64,000 nucleotides of DNA from Patulibacter sp. SYSU D01012 (GCF_017916475.1 NZ_JAFMTB010000001.1:1702043-1766042); one strand, 5' to 3'; counted from the first letter of the stretch, positions 18,032 through 27,999 are shown. The notes: generated from the sequence alone by a model not told the origin. Program-made: numbers and translations.

Positions 18032-20182
18032 TCAGCGCGCCGCCGGCACCGTGATCGTGCGGCGGAGCGTCAGGGCCTTCTTCGCCGGCACCTTCAGTCG
18101 GACGCGCAGCATCGGTCCGGGCTGCGGGTTGCCCTTCTGCCTCGCCACGCGGACGACGACGCCCTCGGCCGTCGCCGGCAGCCCGGTCAGGGCCAGGCGG
18201 AACCGCGCGCCGGTCGGCGTGGTGATCGTCTGCGTCCCGGTCAGGTCGTCGGCGTCCAGGCGCTCGCCGACCTTCAGGGACCCGGCGTCGCCCTTCCCGT
18301 AGGTGGGCACGCGCAGCTCGGCGACGATCGCCTTCGTGCGGTCGTTGCGGATGCGATAGGTCGTGCGGATCCGGTCGGACGAGAGCCGGTGGGTGACGTC
18401 GACCCGCGCGCTCGAGCCGCTGTCCTTGCCCGTCACCGTCAGCGCCCTCGGCAGCGTCGCGGAGCGGTCCTTGGCCTTCGCCGGCACGCGCAGCGCGCTC
18501 TGCTGGGCCCGCGTCGTGCCGGGCTGCGTGTCGGCGAGGACGGTCGAGCCGGCAAGCAGGCGCAGGCCGAGGGTTCCGGGCCCGCCGCCGCCGACCTGGG
18601 TGAGCGCGCGGCCGCGGGCGTCGAACAGACGCGACGGCTCCAGCCCGCCGGTCCGCAGCGTCTTCCACGGGCGGACGATCGCGGTGCTGTAGCGCGACGT
18701 CGTGACGGCCAGGCGGCCGAGCGACGCGTCGTGCGCGTAGGCGTCGGGTAGCGCGCGGGTCTGCGCGCCGGCGGGGGAGGCGAGGCCCTTCGAGGCCAGC
18801 TCGGCGAGCGTGGACGCGAAGCGCGCCGTCCCGGTCAGGCCGTCGAACGACGCGGAGACGAGGTTGGATCCCGTGAAGCCGTAGTCGCTGGCCGGCAGCA
18901 CCACGGACCCGGCGTCCTTCGCCCGCGCCTGGTACCGGGCGACCGCCTGCCGGACGAGCCACCGCGCCGTCGGCACGCCGCCGGGCACCAGGCCCTGGCG
19001 GCCCGAGCCCTGGGCGCCCGCGGCGAACCCGCGCAGGCCCAGGATCCAGTACTGGGTCAGGTGCAGGCGGTCCAGGCCCTTGCCGGTGTCCCAGTTGAGG
19101 TAGCCGGCGCTCGTCCAGTCGCCGTAGGCCACGCGGCGCATCCAGTCGCGCAGCGTCGTGCGGGTGCGCGCGGGCAGCGGCGCCATGCCGGCGGCCAGCG
19201 CCTGGTCCAGGTACGCGAGGGTGCCCGTGACGACGTTGGCGTACTCGGCGGTGTCGACGCGGTTGATGTAGTTGCTCGCCCCGCGGTTGGGCACGTAGTG
19301 GAAGCCCAGGCCGCTCGCCAGGTTGCTCGTGCCGCCCGGGTACGCCTGCGTGCGGGCGTGGTCGGCGAACCACACGAGCTGGCGGCGGTAGTCGTCGCGC
19401 AGCAGCGTCGGGTCCCCGGTGACGGTGAAGTACGCGCCGTAGACGTCGGCGTTCCAGTTGATCTGGTTGAGGAGCCGGCCGGGGAAGCGCCAGAACGGCG
19501 ACGTGGCGACCGCGCGGACGCGGTCGAGGATCAGCTCCCGCGCCTCGGCGGACAGGCCGACGACGTCGCGCGCCTGCCACGCGGCGGCCAGCGCCCGCAT
19601 CGCGACGGCGTCGAGCGCCTGGTGCATCGATCCCGGCGACCCGCCGGGATCGGCGAACCCCGGGGCGTGCGCGGTCACGCTGTGCCCCTTGACCGGCGCG
19701 GGCGTGACCCGGCCCTCGAGGGTGGAGACGTACATCGGCCCGGTGATCAGCCGGACGAGCGCCTCGATCCGCTCGGGGTGCGCGCCGCTCGGGCCGGTGT
19801 GCCCCGCGAGGGCGGCGTAGGACTGCAGGAGCAGCATCTCGGCGTTCATGCGCGCCCGGATGCCGTTCGCGACGTACGCCCCGCGCTTGGCGCTCCAGGT
19901 CTCCAGGACCGGGGTGGCGGCGGCGTCCGCGACGGCCCACAGGTCGCCGGGGGCGGCGGCCTCCATGCGCTGCTCGGCCGTCTCGAGCGCCGCGGGCGGC
20001 GCGGCGCTCGACCCGTCGCCGGGGGCGATCGGGTCGATCTCGGCGCGCGGGCTCGCGGCGGGCGGACGCGGGATCTCGAGCGGGTCGAGCTCGCCCGCCG
20101 CGTGGGCGGCGGCGGGGGCCGCCAGCGTCGTGGCGGCGGCGAGGGCGAGCAGCGGAAGGCGACGGGGACGGGACGTCAGCAC
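18032..20182 (-). CDS. large secreted protein of unknown function, helical toroid-like (paralogue of 31473-33593)
   Basis: 716 residues from a GTG at 20182. An N-terminal signal peptide ends in AHAAG. The middle (about residues 90-380) is helical with conserved strings PGRLLNQINWNA, LRDDYRRQL, WFADHA and GYLNWDTGKG. The C-terminal 250 residues look beta-rich. All four strings recur almost exactly in the lipoprotein at 31473-33593. The architecture (helical toroid then beta-sandwich) recalls polysaccharide lyases, but no catalytic set can be assigned by eye, so the function is unknown. It is the last gene of the DUF1800-DUF1501-cupredoxin group, though CAGGAT eight bases before the GTG suggests its own promoter. 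Confidence 0.7.
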   Translation of the reverse strand: MLTSRPRRLPLLALAAATTLAAPAAAHAAGELDPLEIPRPPAASPRAEIDPIAPGDGSSAAPPAALETAEQRMEAAAPGDLWAVADAAATPVLETWSAKRGAYVANGIRARMNAEMLLLQSYAALAGHTGPSGAHPERIEALVRLITGPMYVSTLEGRVTPAPVKGHSVTAHAPGFADPGGSPGSMHQALDAVAMRALAAAWQARDVVGLSAEARELILDRVRAVATSPFWRFPGRLLNQINWNADVYGAYFTVTGDPTLLRDDYRRQLVWFADHARTQAYPGGTSNLASGLGFHYVPNRGASNYINRVDTAEYANVVTGTLAYLDQALAAGMAPLPARTRTTLRDWMRRVAYGDWTSAGYLNWDTGKGLDRLHLTQYWILGLRGFAAGAQGSGRQGLVPGGVPTARWLVRQAVARYQARAKDAGSVVLPASDYGFTGSNLVSASFDGLTGTARFASTLAELASKGLASPAGAQTRALPDAYAHDASLGRLAVTTSRYSTAIVRPWKTLRTGGLEPSRLFDARGRALTQVGGGGPGTLGLRLLAGSTVLADTQPGTTRAQQSALRVPAKAKDRSATLPRALTVTGKDSGSSARVDVTHRLSSDRIRTTYRIRNDRTKAIVAELRVPTYGKGDAGSLKVGERLDADDLTGTQTITTPTGARFRLALTGLPATAEGVVVRVARQKGNPQPGPMLRVRLKVPAKKALTLRRTITVPAAR

Positions 20183-20190
20183 GGTCCGCC

Positions 20191-20196
20191 ATCCTG
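20191..20196 (-). promoter_or_regulatory. -10-like element for the 716-residue secreted protein
   Basis: CAGGAT on the minus strand, eight bases before the GTG at 20182. It supports this start, which places the signal peptide at the N-terminus. Confidence 0.4.
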
Positions 20197-20265
20197 CCGC
20201 AGCGCCCGCGCCGATGCGACGGTCCCCCGCGGGACGCGGTGCGCGTGCGCCGTCGGCGCGGCGGG

Positions 20266-20667
20266 TCAGCCGACGCGCAGGAACGCCTGCATGCCGGCCA
20301 TCCGGTGCCCGGGGAGCGAGCACCACAGGCGCCACCGGCCGCGCGCGAGCGACAGGTCGGCCGTCGTCAGCCGGCCGGACGGCGTGACCGCCACGCGCAG
20401 CGTGCGGCCGTACGGCCGACCGTCGCGGCGCACGCGCTGCAGGTACAGGTCGTGGGCGTCCTCCCCGCGGTTCTGCAGCTGCAGCACGAGGGGGCCCGGG
20501 CGCACGCTCTGGCGCGAGAGCTCCAGGCGCCACTCCAGGGCCCCGACGAGCAGCCGGTTCGGCGGCGCCGCCCAGGTGGGGCGGACCGCCAGCACGGCGA
20601 GCAGCGCGACGAGCGTCGCGGCGAGCACGGCCGGCAGGAGCAGAAGGGGGCGGCGGAGCAGGGTCAT
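20266..20667 (-). CDS. membrane-anchored cupredoxin-like protein
   Basis: 133 residues. An N-terminal hydrophobic segment (about 8-30) is a signal or anchor. The globular part has the type 1 copper pattern: a histidine in GEDAHDLYL and, near the end, Cys-x4-His-x4-Met in CSLPGHRMAGM. This is typical of plastocyanin-like electron carriers. Its ATG overlaps the DUF1501 stop (ATGA), so the two are coupled. A copper redox partner for the DUF1501/DUF1800 pair is a reasonable inference, unproven. Confidence 0.8.
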   Translation of the reverse strand: MTLLRRPLLLLPAVLAATLVALLAVLAVRPTWAAPPNRLLVGALEWRLELSRQSVRPGPLVLQLQNRGEDAHDLYLQRVRRDGRPYGRTLRVAVTPSGRLTTADLSLARGRWRLWCSLPGHRMAGMQAFLRVG

Positions 20668-22061
20668 CGGACGAGGTGGGGTCGGCGGACGCGGCGGGCG
20701 TCCGGGATGACGAGGCCGGCGTCCGTCGACAGCCACTGCTCGAGCAGCGCGGAGTAGACGCCGCGGAAGTCGCTGGTGGCGCGCAGGTTGCCCTCCTTGT
20801 CGAGGGCGCCCAGGCCGGGGAACTCGCCGACCATCCGCCCGGACGCGCGGGTGCCGACGACGAACCCGACGCCGGCGGCGCCGTGGTCGGTGCCGAGCGA
20901 GCCGTTCTCCTCGGCGCGCCGGCCGAACTCGGACCACACGTGGATCAGGACCCGGTCGGCCAGGCCGCGGGCCTCGAGGTCGCGCTGGAACGCCAGGAGG
21001 CTGTCGAACGTCAGCTTCAGCCCCGACGCCAGCGCGTCCGCCTGGTGGTCGTGGGTGTCGTACTCGCCGGCGGCGGTGAGCGCGACGCAGCGCAGCGGCA
21101 GGCCGGCGGCGATCATCGCCGCCAGGTCCGCCAGCCGCTGCGGGAACGCGGACTCGCTGCTGTGGGGGTACGCGACCGGACTGGTGTACGCCGGCGCGTC
21201 GTCGTGAACGGGCCGGAACGGCGCCAGCTGCGCCCGCAGCCGGTCGGCCTGGACGGCGGCGGCGCCCGCGACGCGCAGCGCCGGGTCGCCCGACCCGGCG
21301 TGCACGGCGCCGATGTCGCCCATCGCGGCGAGCATCTGCTCGGCGACGTCGCCCCAGATCCCCTGGGCGCCGAAGTCGTAGTCGCTCGGTCCGCCGATCG
21401 CGGCGACGGGGACGCGGGACGACGCCAGCGCGGGGGCCAGCCGCCCGTCGAGGGCCAGGCCCTGGAGCGGGTTGTCCGGCGTGCCCACGCGGTCCAGGTA
21501 GCGCCCCATCCAGCCGGTGCGACCGGTGGCGTCGAGCGCGCCGACCTCCCAGTAGTGGCGCGACGTGAAGTGCGACTGGTCGGGGTGGTCGTAGCCGACG
21601 GCCGGCAGCACGGTGACCTTGCCCTCGGCGTGCAGCTGCGCCAGGCCCGCCGCCGCGGGGTGCCAGCGCAGGCGGTGGTCCTCCGAGAACGCCGTCCCGT
21701 CGCCCTCGCCGAGTGCGAGCTTCGGCCGCAGCTTGCGGTACCGCGGGTCGCCGACGGGCGCCAGGACGGACATGCCGTCGACGCCGCCGGGCAGGAAGAC
21801 GGACAGCAGGATCGGCGCGGCGGGGCCCGACGCGGCCTGCGCCACGCCCGCCTCGAGCGCGTCGATCCCCGACCAGCGGCCGGCGGTGTAGACGGCGAGG
21901 CCCAGCCCCAGGCCGCGCAGCAGGAACGCGCGGCGGTCCAGGCCGGTGCCGGCGGGCAGCGGCATGCCGGCCTCGATCGCGGGCAGCCCGCGGCCGGCCT
22001 CGGCCGCCGAGCGCAGCTGCTCGGTGCGGGCGAACCCGCGGCAGTGGTGGTGGTCGGCCAT
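20664..22061 (-). CDS. DUF1501 family protein, Tat-exported
   Basis: 465 residues. A twin-arginine signal (DRRAFLLRGLGLGLA, about residues 42-56) follows a 41-residue leader. The mature part shows the DUF1501 landmarks: LPGGVDGMSVLAP, a His/Asp cluster DHPDQSHFTSRHYWE, and near the end WSEFGRRAEENGSLGTDHGAAG. The fold is related to the alkaline phosphatase/sulfatase superfamily, but the reaction is unknown. It lies two bases after DUF1800 and overlaps the cupredoxin start. DUF1800-DUF1501 pairs are common in bacterial genomes. Confidence 0.88.
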   Translation of the reverse strand: MADHHHCRGFARTEQLRSAAEAGRGLPAIEAGMPLPAGTGLDRRAFLLRGLGLGLAVYTAGRWSGIDALEAGVAQAASGPAAPILLSVFLPGGVDGMSVLAPVGDPRYRKLRPKLALGEGDGTAFSEDHRLRWHPAAAGLAQLHAEGKVTVLPAVGYDHPDQSHFTSRHYWEVGALDATGRTGWMGRYLDRVGTPDNPLQGLALDGRLAPALASSRVPVAAIGGPSDYDFGAQGIWGDVAEQMLAAMGDIGAVHAGSGDPALRVAGAAAVQADRLRAQLAPFRPVHDDAPAYTSPVAYPHSSESAFPQRLADLAAMIAAGLPLRCVALTAAGEYDTHDHQADALASGLKLTFDSLLAFQRDLEARGLADRVLIHVWSEFGRRAEENGSLGTDHGAAGVGFVVGTRASGRMVGEFPGLGALDKEGNLRATSDFRGVYSALLEQWLSTDAGLVIPDARRVRRPHLVR

Positions 22062-22062
22062 G

Positions 22063-23448
22063 TCAGCTCGTCTGCAGGTCGGGGGAGGTGGCGATGAGCA
22101 TCCGCAGCGCGTTCTGGCGCAGGCCGGGGTACTCCTGGCGCTTCCACTTCTCGTCGGCGACGGTCTCGCAGGCGACGGCGAAGGCCACGAGGCGCTGCCG
22201 CGTCGCCGCGCTGATCGTCGGCGCGGCCCAGAAGGCGAGCGCCCGGTCGACGGCCTCGTCCGGCGTCTCGCTGCCGCCGACGGACGGCAGGTACGCCTTC
22301 GGGTCGGCGACCCGGGTGCGCTCGGACGCGTAGCCGGCGGCCAGCCAGCGGCCGCGGTAGGTGGCGGTGTCGAGCCACCGCGTCTCGTCCCAGCCGGCGA
22401 CGTTCGGGGGGCGGAAGAGCGTCTGCCCGCCCAGGCCGGACAGCCACGCCCACGCGTCGGTGTCGATCCCGCGGCCCAGGGCGCGCAGCATCCCGACGGT
22501 GTGGACGACGGGCGGCTTGACCATCCGCGGCCCGGCGTACAGCGCCGGGTGCAGCAGGATCGCCTCGAGCACCGGACGGATCTCGTGCCCGCCCGCCACG
22601 TAGCGGGCGGCGAGCGCGCGCTCGGTGCGCGGCGGGATCGGAGTGGGGACGAACGCCGACCACAGCTTGCGGACGAAGAACCGCGGGTGGGCGCGGTGGT
22701 GGACCGACAGGTCGACGGCGTCCTTCCACCCGTAGCGGCCGCGGCGGCCGAAGACCCGCTTCTCCGTGCGGTCGTGGAACTTCGGGTCGTAGCGGAAGCG
22801 GTGCGGGCCGCGGCCGGCGGACCAGTCGTTGCGGAAGCCGGTCAGCGCACGCGCCTGCTCGCGCACGTCGCGCTCGGTGTAGCCGGCGTGCGCGCCCAGC
22901 GTGAAGAGCTCCATCAGCTCGCGGGCGTAGTTCTCGTTCGGCGCCCAGCGGCTGTTGGACGACCCCGACAGCCACAGCAGCATTGCCGGGTCGCGCGTGA
23001 CGGCGCGGGCGAGCGCGCGGAACGAGCCGAGCGCGTGGGTGCGCAGCGTCGCGTTCTGCTCGAGCATGAGCCGCTGCTGGCCGACGCCGTCCAGGCTCGT
23101 GGCGAACCAGTCGTGCCAGACGAGGGTCATCCGCTCGACGAGGGGCGCCTCGGAGCGCACCATCCGGTCCAGCCACCACAGCTGGTCGTGGCCCCAGGCG
23201 TCGCGCGGGGCGATCGGGCGGCCCTCGGCGTCGGTCGGGGCGGGGCCGACGAGCGCCTGCGATCCGGGGCGCGTGAGCGCGCGCACCGCGCCGGTCAGGC
23301 CCTTCGCGGCGAAGGCCTCGGCCTGCCCGGGCCGCGGGCCGAAGCCGGCGCGCCAGAGCAGCCGCTCGGCCTGCTCGCGGCCGAACGGGCCGCCGTGGAC
23401 GGGGACGGCGTCGGCCGCCCGTCGGGATCGTTGCGTCTTCCGTGGCAC
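22063..23448 (-). CDS. DUF1800 family protein
   Basis: 461 residues. Family strings include AERLLWRAGFGP, LVWHDWFATS, NENYARELMELFTLG (a hallmark) and DVREQARALTGF. No clear signal peptide is visible at the GTG start at 23448, which has AGGA about seven bases upstream. The N-terminus is Arg/Lys-rich. The partner DUF1501 protein carries the Tat signal, so co-export is possible. Function unknown. First gene of the minus-strand group. Confidence 0.87.
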   Translation of the reverse strand: MPRKTQRSRRAADAVPVHGGPFGREQAERLLWRAGFGPRPGQAEAFAAKGLTGAVRALTRPGSQALVGPAPTDAEGRPIAPRDAWGHDQLWWLDRMVRSEAPLVERMTLVWHDWFATSLDGVGQQRLMLEQNATLRTHALGSFRALARAVTRDPAMLLWLSGSSNSRWAPNENYARELMELFTLGAHAGYTERDVREQARALTGFRNDWSAGRGPHRFRYDPKFHDRTEKRVFGRRGRYGWKDAVDLSVHHRAHPRFFVRKLWSAFVPTPIPPRTERALAARYVAGGHEIRPVLEAILLHPALYAGPRMVKPPVVHTVGMLRALGRGIDTDAWAWLSGLGGQTLFRPPNVAGWDETRWLDTATYRGRWLAAGYASERTRVADPKAYLPSVGGSETPDEAVDRALAFWAAPTISAATRQRLVAFAVACETVADEKWKRQEYPGLRQNALRMLIATSPDLQTS

Positions 23449-23582
23449 CGGGTCCTCGCGCGGCCGGGGGATGGCCGCCTCCTGGTCCCCGTGATCGCCC
23501 GGCGCGCGGCGATCTTGAGCGTCCGGCGGCGGCGCCCGGCGTTCCCGACGGGCGTCGGGTGGGGCGGCCGCCGGGCGACGGA

Positions 23583-23588
23583 TACGAT
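23583..23588 (+). promoter_or_regulatory. -10 element for the MaoC dehydratase pair
   Basis: TACGAT about 60 bases before the GTG at 23649. Unlike the leaderless cases, a real 5' leader with AGGAG is present here. Confidence 0.4.
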
Positions 23589-23648
23589 CGCCCGGCCCCG
23601 CGGCGGCCCGTGCCCCGCGACCATCCCGACCGCAGGAGCCGACCCGTC

Positions 23649-24095
23649 GTGGCCGACACCACCGCCCCCGTGGGCAAGAGCTATCCCCCGGTGACCTACG
23701 CCGTGGGGCGCGAGAAGATCCGCGAGTACGCCCGCGCGGTCGGCGAGACGAACCCGCTGCACCACGACGTCGCCGCGGCGCGCGCCGCCGGCTACGAGGA
23801 CGTCGTCGCGCCGCCGATGTTCGTCGTCGTCTACTCGTCCGAGGCGATCGGCGCCGCGATGTTCGACCCCGAGGTCGGCATCGACATGGACCGCCTGGTC
23901 CACGGCGCGCAGGACTTCACCTGGGAGCGGGTCGTCGTGGCGGGCGAGGAGGTCACGACGACGATCACGCTCGACGAGGTGCGGCACGTCGAGCGGGTCG
24001 ACCTGACGTACTTCGTCTTCGGGGCGCAGACCACGGACGCGGCCGGCGAGGTCGTCTCGCGGGGCACGTGGACCAACATCGTGCGGGGGAGCTGA
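23649..24095 (+). CDS. MaoC-type dehydratase, FAS1-like N-terminal subunit (HadA/HadC-like)
   Basis: 148 residues, single hot-dog fold. It starts with VGKSYPPVTYAVGREKIREYA, the segment typical of the MaoC N-terminal dehydratase family, followed by GETNPLHHD and APPMFVVV. These single-domain subunits pair with a second MaoC protein to dehydrate (3R)-hydroxyacyl thioesters, as HadAB does in mycobacteria. The catalytic His/Asp site is expected in the partner encoded three bases downstream. The GTG has AGGAG eleven bases upstream. Confidence 0.83.
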   Translation: MADTTAPVGKSYPPVTYAVGREKIREYARAVGETNPLHHDVAAARAAGYEDVVAPPMFVVVYSSEAIGAAMFDPEVGIDMDRLVHGAQDFTWERVVVAGEEVTTTITLDEVRHVERVDLTYFVFGAQTTDAAGEVVSRGTWTNIVRGS

Positions 24096-24097
24096 GC

Positions 24098-24538
24098 ATG
24101 GCCGACGAGACGACGACCGGGGCCGAGGACGTCCGCTGGGAGCCGGGCGCGAGCCTCCCCGAGCTGCACGTCACCCCGGACCGCTACGTGACGGTCCGCT
24201 ACGCCGGCGCGTCCGGCGACTTCAACCCGATCCACGTGGACGAGGAGTTCGCGCAGCAGGTCGGCCTGCCCGGGCGGATCCTGCACGGCCTGTGGACGAT
24301 GGCGCAGGTGGCGCGCGCCCAGACGGAGGCCGTCGGCGGGGTGGACGCCCCGGGCAGCCTGCGCCGGCTGAAGGTCGAGTTCCGCGGGATGGCCGTGCCC
24401 GAGAAGGAGATCGTCGTCACGGCGAAGGTCACGGCGGTCGAGGACGGGGTGGCGGTCGTCGCGACGACCGCGAAGCAGGGCTCCACGCGCGTCGTGCGCA
24501 ACGGCGAGGCGCACGTGCGCCTGCCGCAGGAGCGCTAG
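24098..24538 (+). CDS. MaoC-type dehydratase, catalytic subunit (HadB-like)
   Basis: 146 residues, hot-dog fold. The catalytic motif [14 protein letters not shown] holds the Asp and His of (R)-hydratases, and [10 protein letters not shown] follows as in HadB. Three bases separate it from the previous gene, so the two should form a heterodimeric (3R)-hydroxyacyl dehydratase for fatty-acid synthesis or degradation. A GTG at 24068 would overlap the first subunit by 28 bases; the ATG at 24098 with GGGGAG upstream is preferred. Confidence 0.87.
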   Translation: MADETTTGAEDVRWEPGASLPELHVTPDRYVTVRYAGASGDFNPIHVDEEFAQQVGLPGRILHGLWTMAQVARAQTEAVGGVDAPGSLRRLKVEFRGMAVPEKEIVVTAKVTAVEDGVAVVATTAKQGSTRVVRNGEAHVRLPQER

Positions 24539-24578
24539 CCGCCTGGCGCCGCGCGCGGGGCGTGGGCGTCGGCGCCGC

Positions 24579-25661
24579 TCAGGCGCCGGGGCCGCCGGGC
24601 GGCCCGTCGGCGGCGCCCCGCCCGTCCGGCCGCCGTGCCGCGCCCGACCCCCGCGGCGCCGCGGGCCCGACCGGCGGCGCCGGCCGCGGCGCGGGGGCGT
24701 CCCCGTCCGCGCCCACCGGCGGCGCGGCCTCGAGCGGCGGCAGACCGACGGCGTCCGGGTCCTGCGTCACGTCGCGGTGGGCGCTGGCGCGCTCCAGCTC
24801 GCGGGCGTCCTCGGCGCCGCGGGCGCGCGCGGTCTCGACGGCGATCGCGGCGTTGATCTCGGCGCCGACGAGCAGGGCGCAGCTCGACAGCCACAGCCAG
24901 AGGACGAGCACGATGGCGCCGGCGAACGTGCCGTAGAGCGCGCCGACGTTGACCACGTCCCGGATGTACTCGGACAGCCCCCACGAGACGAGCAGCCAGC
25001 TCCCCACCCCGACCGCGGCGCCGGGCGTGACCAGGTGGAACGCGCGGCGGTGCCCGTAGTCCGGGGTGACGAAGTAGACGAAGGAGAAGCCCAGCAGGGC
25101 CGACAGGACCGCGGCGGGCCAGCGGACGAAGGTCCAGACGGTCGCCGCGCCCTGGTCGATGCCCACGAGGTCGAGGACGTCCTCGGCCAGCCCGCGCCCG
25201 ACGACGACGAAGACGAGCGTCGCCAGGACGAGCGTCAGCAGGACGAACGTCGAGACGACGTCGACGGCCTTGCGGTGGAAGAAGCTGCGTCCGCCCTCGA
25301 CGCGGAAGACGACGTTGAGCGCCCGCCGGATCGACTCGAGCACGCCGGTGGTGCCGTAGAAGGCGAAGAGGACGGAGACGACCAGGCCCGTCGTGGCGGT
25401 GCTCTTGCTGCGCAGCGCCTCGCGCAGCGACGTGTCGATCGGGTCGACGACGGAGTTCGGCGCGACGGTGTGCAGGTAGTCGACGATCCCGTTGTAGGTG
25501 CGCGGGTACTGCCCGACCAGGCCCAGGATCGACAGCGCCAGCAGCAGCACCGGGAACAGCGACATCAGGCTGTAGTAGGTGATGGCGGCGGCGTGCTGGG
25601 TGCCGTTGTCGCGGTAGAACGCGACGGCGGTGCGCTTGATGACGGCGAGCGGGCGGCGCAT
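24579..25661 (-). CDS. YihY/BrkB family membrane protein
   Basis: 360 residues with about six membrane helices (residues 20-275). The opening [15 protein letters not shown] and the later [17 protein letters not shown] are family signatures. These proteins were once called ribonuclease BN, but they are membrane proteins of uncertain function. The last 85 residues are Pro/Ala/Gly-rich and disordered. The ATG at 25661 is the only sensible start; no clear ribosome site or hexamer precedes it. It converges on the dehydratase pair. Confidence 0.85.
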   Translation of the reverse strand: MRRPLAVIKRTAVAFYRDNGTQHAAAITYYSLMSLFPVLLLALSILGLVGQYPRTYNGIVDYLHTVAPNSVVDPIDTSLREALRSKSTATTGLVVSVLFAFYGTTGVLESIRRALNVVFRVEGGRSFFHRKAVDVVSTFVLLTLVLATLVFVVVGRGLAEDVLDLVGIDQGAATVWTFVRWPAAVLSALLGFSFVYFVTPDYGHRRAFHLVTPGAAVGVGSWLLVSWGLSEYIRDVVNVGALYGTFAGAIVLVLWLWLSSCALLVGAEINAAIAVETARARGAEDARELERASAHRDVTQDPDAVGLPPLEAAPPVGADGDAPAPRPAPPVGPAAPRGSGAARRPDGRGAADGPPGGPGA

Positions 25662-25772
25662 CGAGAGAGACAGGAGCTTGACGGGTGCGGGCCGCCGAGG
25701 GGGCGCCCGCCGTCGGAGGCCCGGTACCCGCCGCGGCCGGGCCGGCACCGCGGACCGTCCGCGGACGCCCGG

Positions 25773-25778
25773 TACGAT
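25773..25778 (+). promoter_or_regulatory. -10 element for hrcA-dnaJ
   Basis: TACGAT ends ten bases before the ATG of hrcA. A GGGGCAGG stretch lies between, so either a very short leader with a weak ribosome site or leaderless translation is possible. No CIRCE inverted repeat is visible nearby. Confidence 0.45.
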
Positions 25779-25788
25779 CGGGGGCAGG

Positions 25789-26814
25789 ATGCTCACCCCA
25801 CGCCAGGAGCTGGTGCTCGGCAAGGTCGTGGCGCGCTTCCGCGAGACGGGCCTGCCGGTCGGCTCCAAGAACCTCGCGGCGGATCCGGACGTCACGTTCG
25901 GGCCGTCGACGATCCGCTCCGAGCTCTCGCAGCTCGAGGAGCTCGGCCTGCTCAACCACCCGCACACGTCGGCCGGCCGCGTGCCGACGGACGCGGGCCA
26001 CCGCTACTTCGTCGACCACCTGCTGCCGGCCGTGGTCGACGCGCCGCCCGTCGAGCTCGAGCTGGTGCAGCGCGAGGTCGACGAGGCGATGCGCGTGACG
26101 AGCGAGACGCTCTCCGCCGTCACCGACCTGCTGGCCGTCGTGACCGCGCCGCCGGTCTCGACCGCGACGGTCCGCCACGTCGAGGTGCTCCTGCTCCAGC
26201 CCCGGACCGTGATGGTGGTCGTCATCACGTCGGCGGGCGAGGTCGCCAAGCGCGTGCTGACCTTCCCGCAGCCCGTCGACCCGGGCCTGGCCGCGTGGTC
26301 GAAGGAGTACCTGAACGAGCGGCTGGCCGGCATCGGCCTGGGCGCGCGGATGCTGCGCGCCCGACTGGACGATCCGGGCCTGGGGCCGACGGAGCGCGGG
26401 TTCCTGGACGCACTGCGCCCGGTGTTCGACGGCCTGGGCGAGGGCAGCGCCGGGCCCGGCGGCGGCGTCTACATCAGCGGGGCCGCGCGGCTCATGCACG
26501 AGTCGCGGGCGTCCGAGGTGGCGCACCTGGACGCGCTGCTCGAGGAGCTCGAGCGCCGGGCGACGATCCTGCACGTGCTGCGGGCCGCCCTGCAGACGCC
26601 CGACGTGGTCGTGCGCATCGGCGCGGAGAACCCGGTGCCCGCTCTGCGATCATTGACGGTCGTCGCCGCCGGCTACGGCCCGCCGCAGCGCAAGCTCGGC
26701 AGCGTGTCGGTGATCGGACCGGTCCGCATGGACTACCCGCAGGCCATCCGCGCGGTCCGCGACGTGGCCTTCCAGCTGTCCCGGTATGTCGAGGAGCTGT
26801 ACGAGAACGTATGA
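25789..26814 (+). CDS. hrcA: heat-inducible transcription repressor HrcA
   Basis: 341 residues. It represses chaperone genes by binding CIRCE elements. The N-terminal winged helix reads [16 protein letters not shown]...[18 protein letters not shown], followed by the family string [20 protein letters not shown]. The GAF-like inserted region and C-terminal dimer domain follow ([10 protein letters not shown]). Length is typical. It overlaps dnaJ by four bases. Start chosen at the ATG that begins the conserved helix. Confidence 0.95.
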   Translation: MLTPRQELVLGKVVARFRETGLPVGSKNLAADPDVTFGPSTIRSELSQLEELGLLNHPHTSAGRVPTDAGHRYFVDHLLPAVVDAPPVELELVQREVDEAMRVTSETLSAVTDLLAVVTAPPVSTATVRHVEVLLLQPRTVMVVVITSAGEVAKRVLTFPQPVDPGLAAWSKEYLNERLAGIGLGARMLRARLDDPGLGPTERGFLDALRPVFDGLGEGSAGPGGGVYISGAARLMHESRASEVAHLDALLEELERRATILHVLRAALQTPDVVVRIGAENPVPALRSLTVVAAGYGPPQRKLGSVSVIGPVRMDYPQAIRAVRDVAFQLSRYVEELYENV

Positions 26815-27953
26815 GTCAGACCGTGCCGCGTGATCCGTACGAGGTGCTCGGCGTCCCCCGCGACGCCGACGAGACGCAGATCAAGAAGGCGTTCCGCCGC
26901 CTGGCGCGCACGCTGCACCCGGACGTCAACCCGGACGACCCCGAGGCGCAGGAGCGCTTCCGCGAGGTCGCCGAGGCCTACGAGATCCTCTCGGACGCCG
27001 ACCGGCGCGCCACGTTCGACCGCTTCGGCCACGAGGGCCTGCGCGGCCGCGGCGGCGGGGCCGGCACGGGGTTCGAGGGCTTCGGCTCGATGTCCGACCT
27101 GTTCGGCGCGGTCTTCGGCCAGGCGTTCGGCGGCGGGGGCGGAGCGGCCCCCGGCCCGCGGGCCGGCGCCGACCTGGCCGTCGACGTCGAGCTGACCCTG
27201 GAGCAGGCGCTCACCGGCGCCCGCGTCGAGGTCGAGGTCGAGGTCGTCACCCGCTGCGAGACGTGCACCGGGACGGGCGCCAAGCCGGGCACGGGCACCC
27301 GCACCTGCGGCCGCTGCGGCGGCCACGGCGTCGTCGACCAGGTGGCCCGCACGCCGTTCGGCGAGATGGTGCGGCGCACGCCGTGCGACGTCTGCCACGG
27401 TCGCGGCCGCGTGCCCGAGACGCCGTGCGAGACGTGCGGCGGCGACGGCCTGCTGCCGCAGGAGCGCACGCTCGAGGTCGACGTGCCGGCGGGCATCGCC
27501 GACGGCCAGCGGATCCGCCTGAGCGGCCGCGGCCACCAGGGCGAGCCGGGCGCGCCGGACGGCGACCTGTACGTCGTCGTGACGGTCCTGCCGGACGAGC
27601 GCTTCGTCCGCGACGGCGACGACCTCGTCACGGTCGTCCCCGTCCCGGCGCCGCGCGCCGCGCTGGGCGACACGATCACCGTCGACGGCCTGGACGAGCC
27701 GATCGCGGTCGAGATCCCCGCCGGCACCCAGCCGGGCAAGACGATCCTGCTGCGCGGCCGCGGCATGCCGCGCGTGGGCGGCGGACGCCGCGGCGACCTG
27801 CACGTCGTCGTCGACGTCACCGTCCCGCGGCGGCTGACCGACCGGCAGAAGGAGCTCCTGCGCGAGCTCGCCGACTCGCTCGACGACGGCCAGCTGCAGG
27901 ACGGGCACGAGTCCGTCGTCGGACGCCTCCGCCGCCTGTGGCGGAAGGGCTGA
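26811..27953 (+). CDS. dnaJ: chaperone DnaJ
   Basis: 380 residues. It stimulates DnaK. The J domain has LHPDVNPDD (HPD at about 44-46), and a Gly/Phe-rich stretch follows (about 75-125). Four zinc repeats are present: [24 protein letters not shown] and CETCGGDG. C-terminal substrate domains end with a basic tail. No dnaK or grpE is in the window. The hrcA-dnaJ pairing fits a second DnaJ under HrcA control, as in other actinobacteria. Confidence 0.96.
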   Translation: MSQTVPRDPYEVLGVPRDADETQIKKAFRRLARTLHPDVNPDDPEAQERFREVAEAYEILSDADRRATFDRFGHEGLRGRGGGAGTGFEGFGSMSDLFGAVFGQAFGGGGGAAPGPRAGADLAVDVELTLEQALTGARVEVEVEVVTRCETCTGTGAKPGTGTRTCGRCGGHGVVDQVARTPFGEMVRRTPCDVCHGRGRVPETPCETCGGDGLLPQERTLEVDVPAGIADGQRIRLSGRGHQGEPGAPDGDLYVVVTVLPDERFVRDGDDLVTVVPVPAPRAALGDTITVDGLDEPIAVEIPAGTQPGKTILLRGRGMPRVGGGRRGDLHVVVDVTVPRRLTDRQKELLRELADSLDDGQLQDGHESVVGRLRRLWRKG

Positions 27954-27999
27954 TGGGCGCCGTGCCGCCCGCCGCGCCGCGCCCGGCCGGGGGCCGCGC

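Noticed and set aside
24777-27953. 1058-residue plus frame over the YihY gene, hrcA and dnaJ
   Set aside because: Only the dnaJ end from 26811 is genuine; the remainder is antisense to YihY or out of frame in hrcA.
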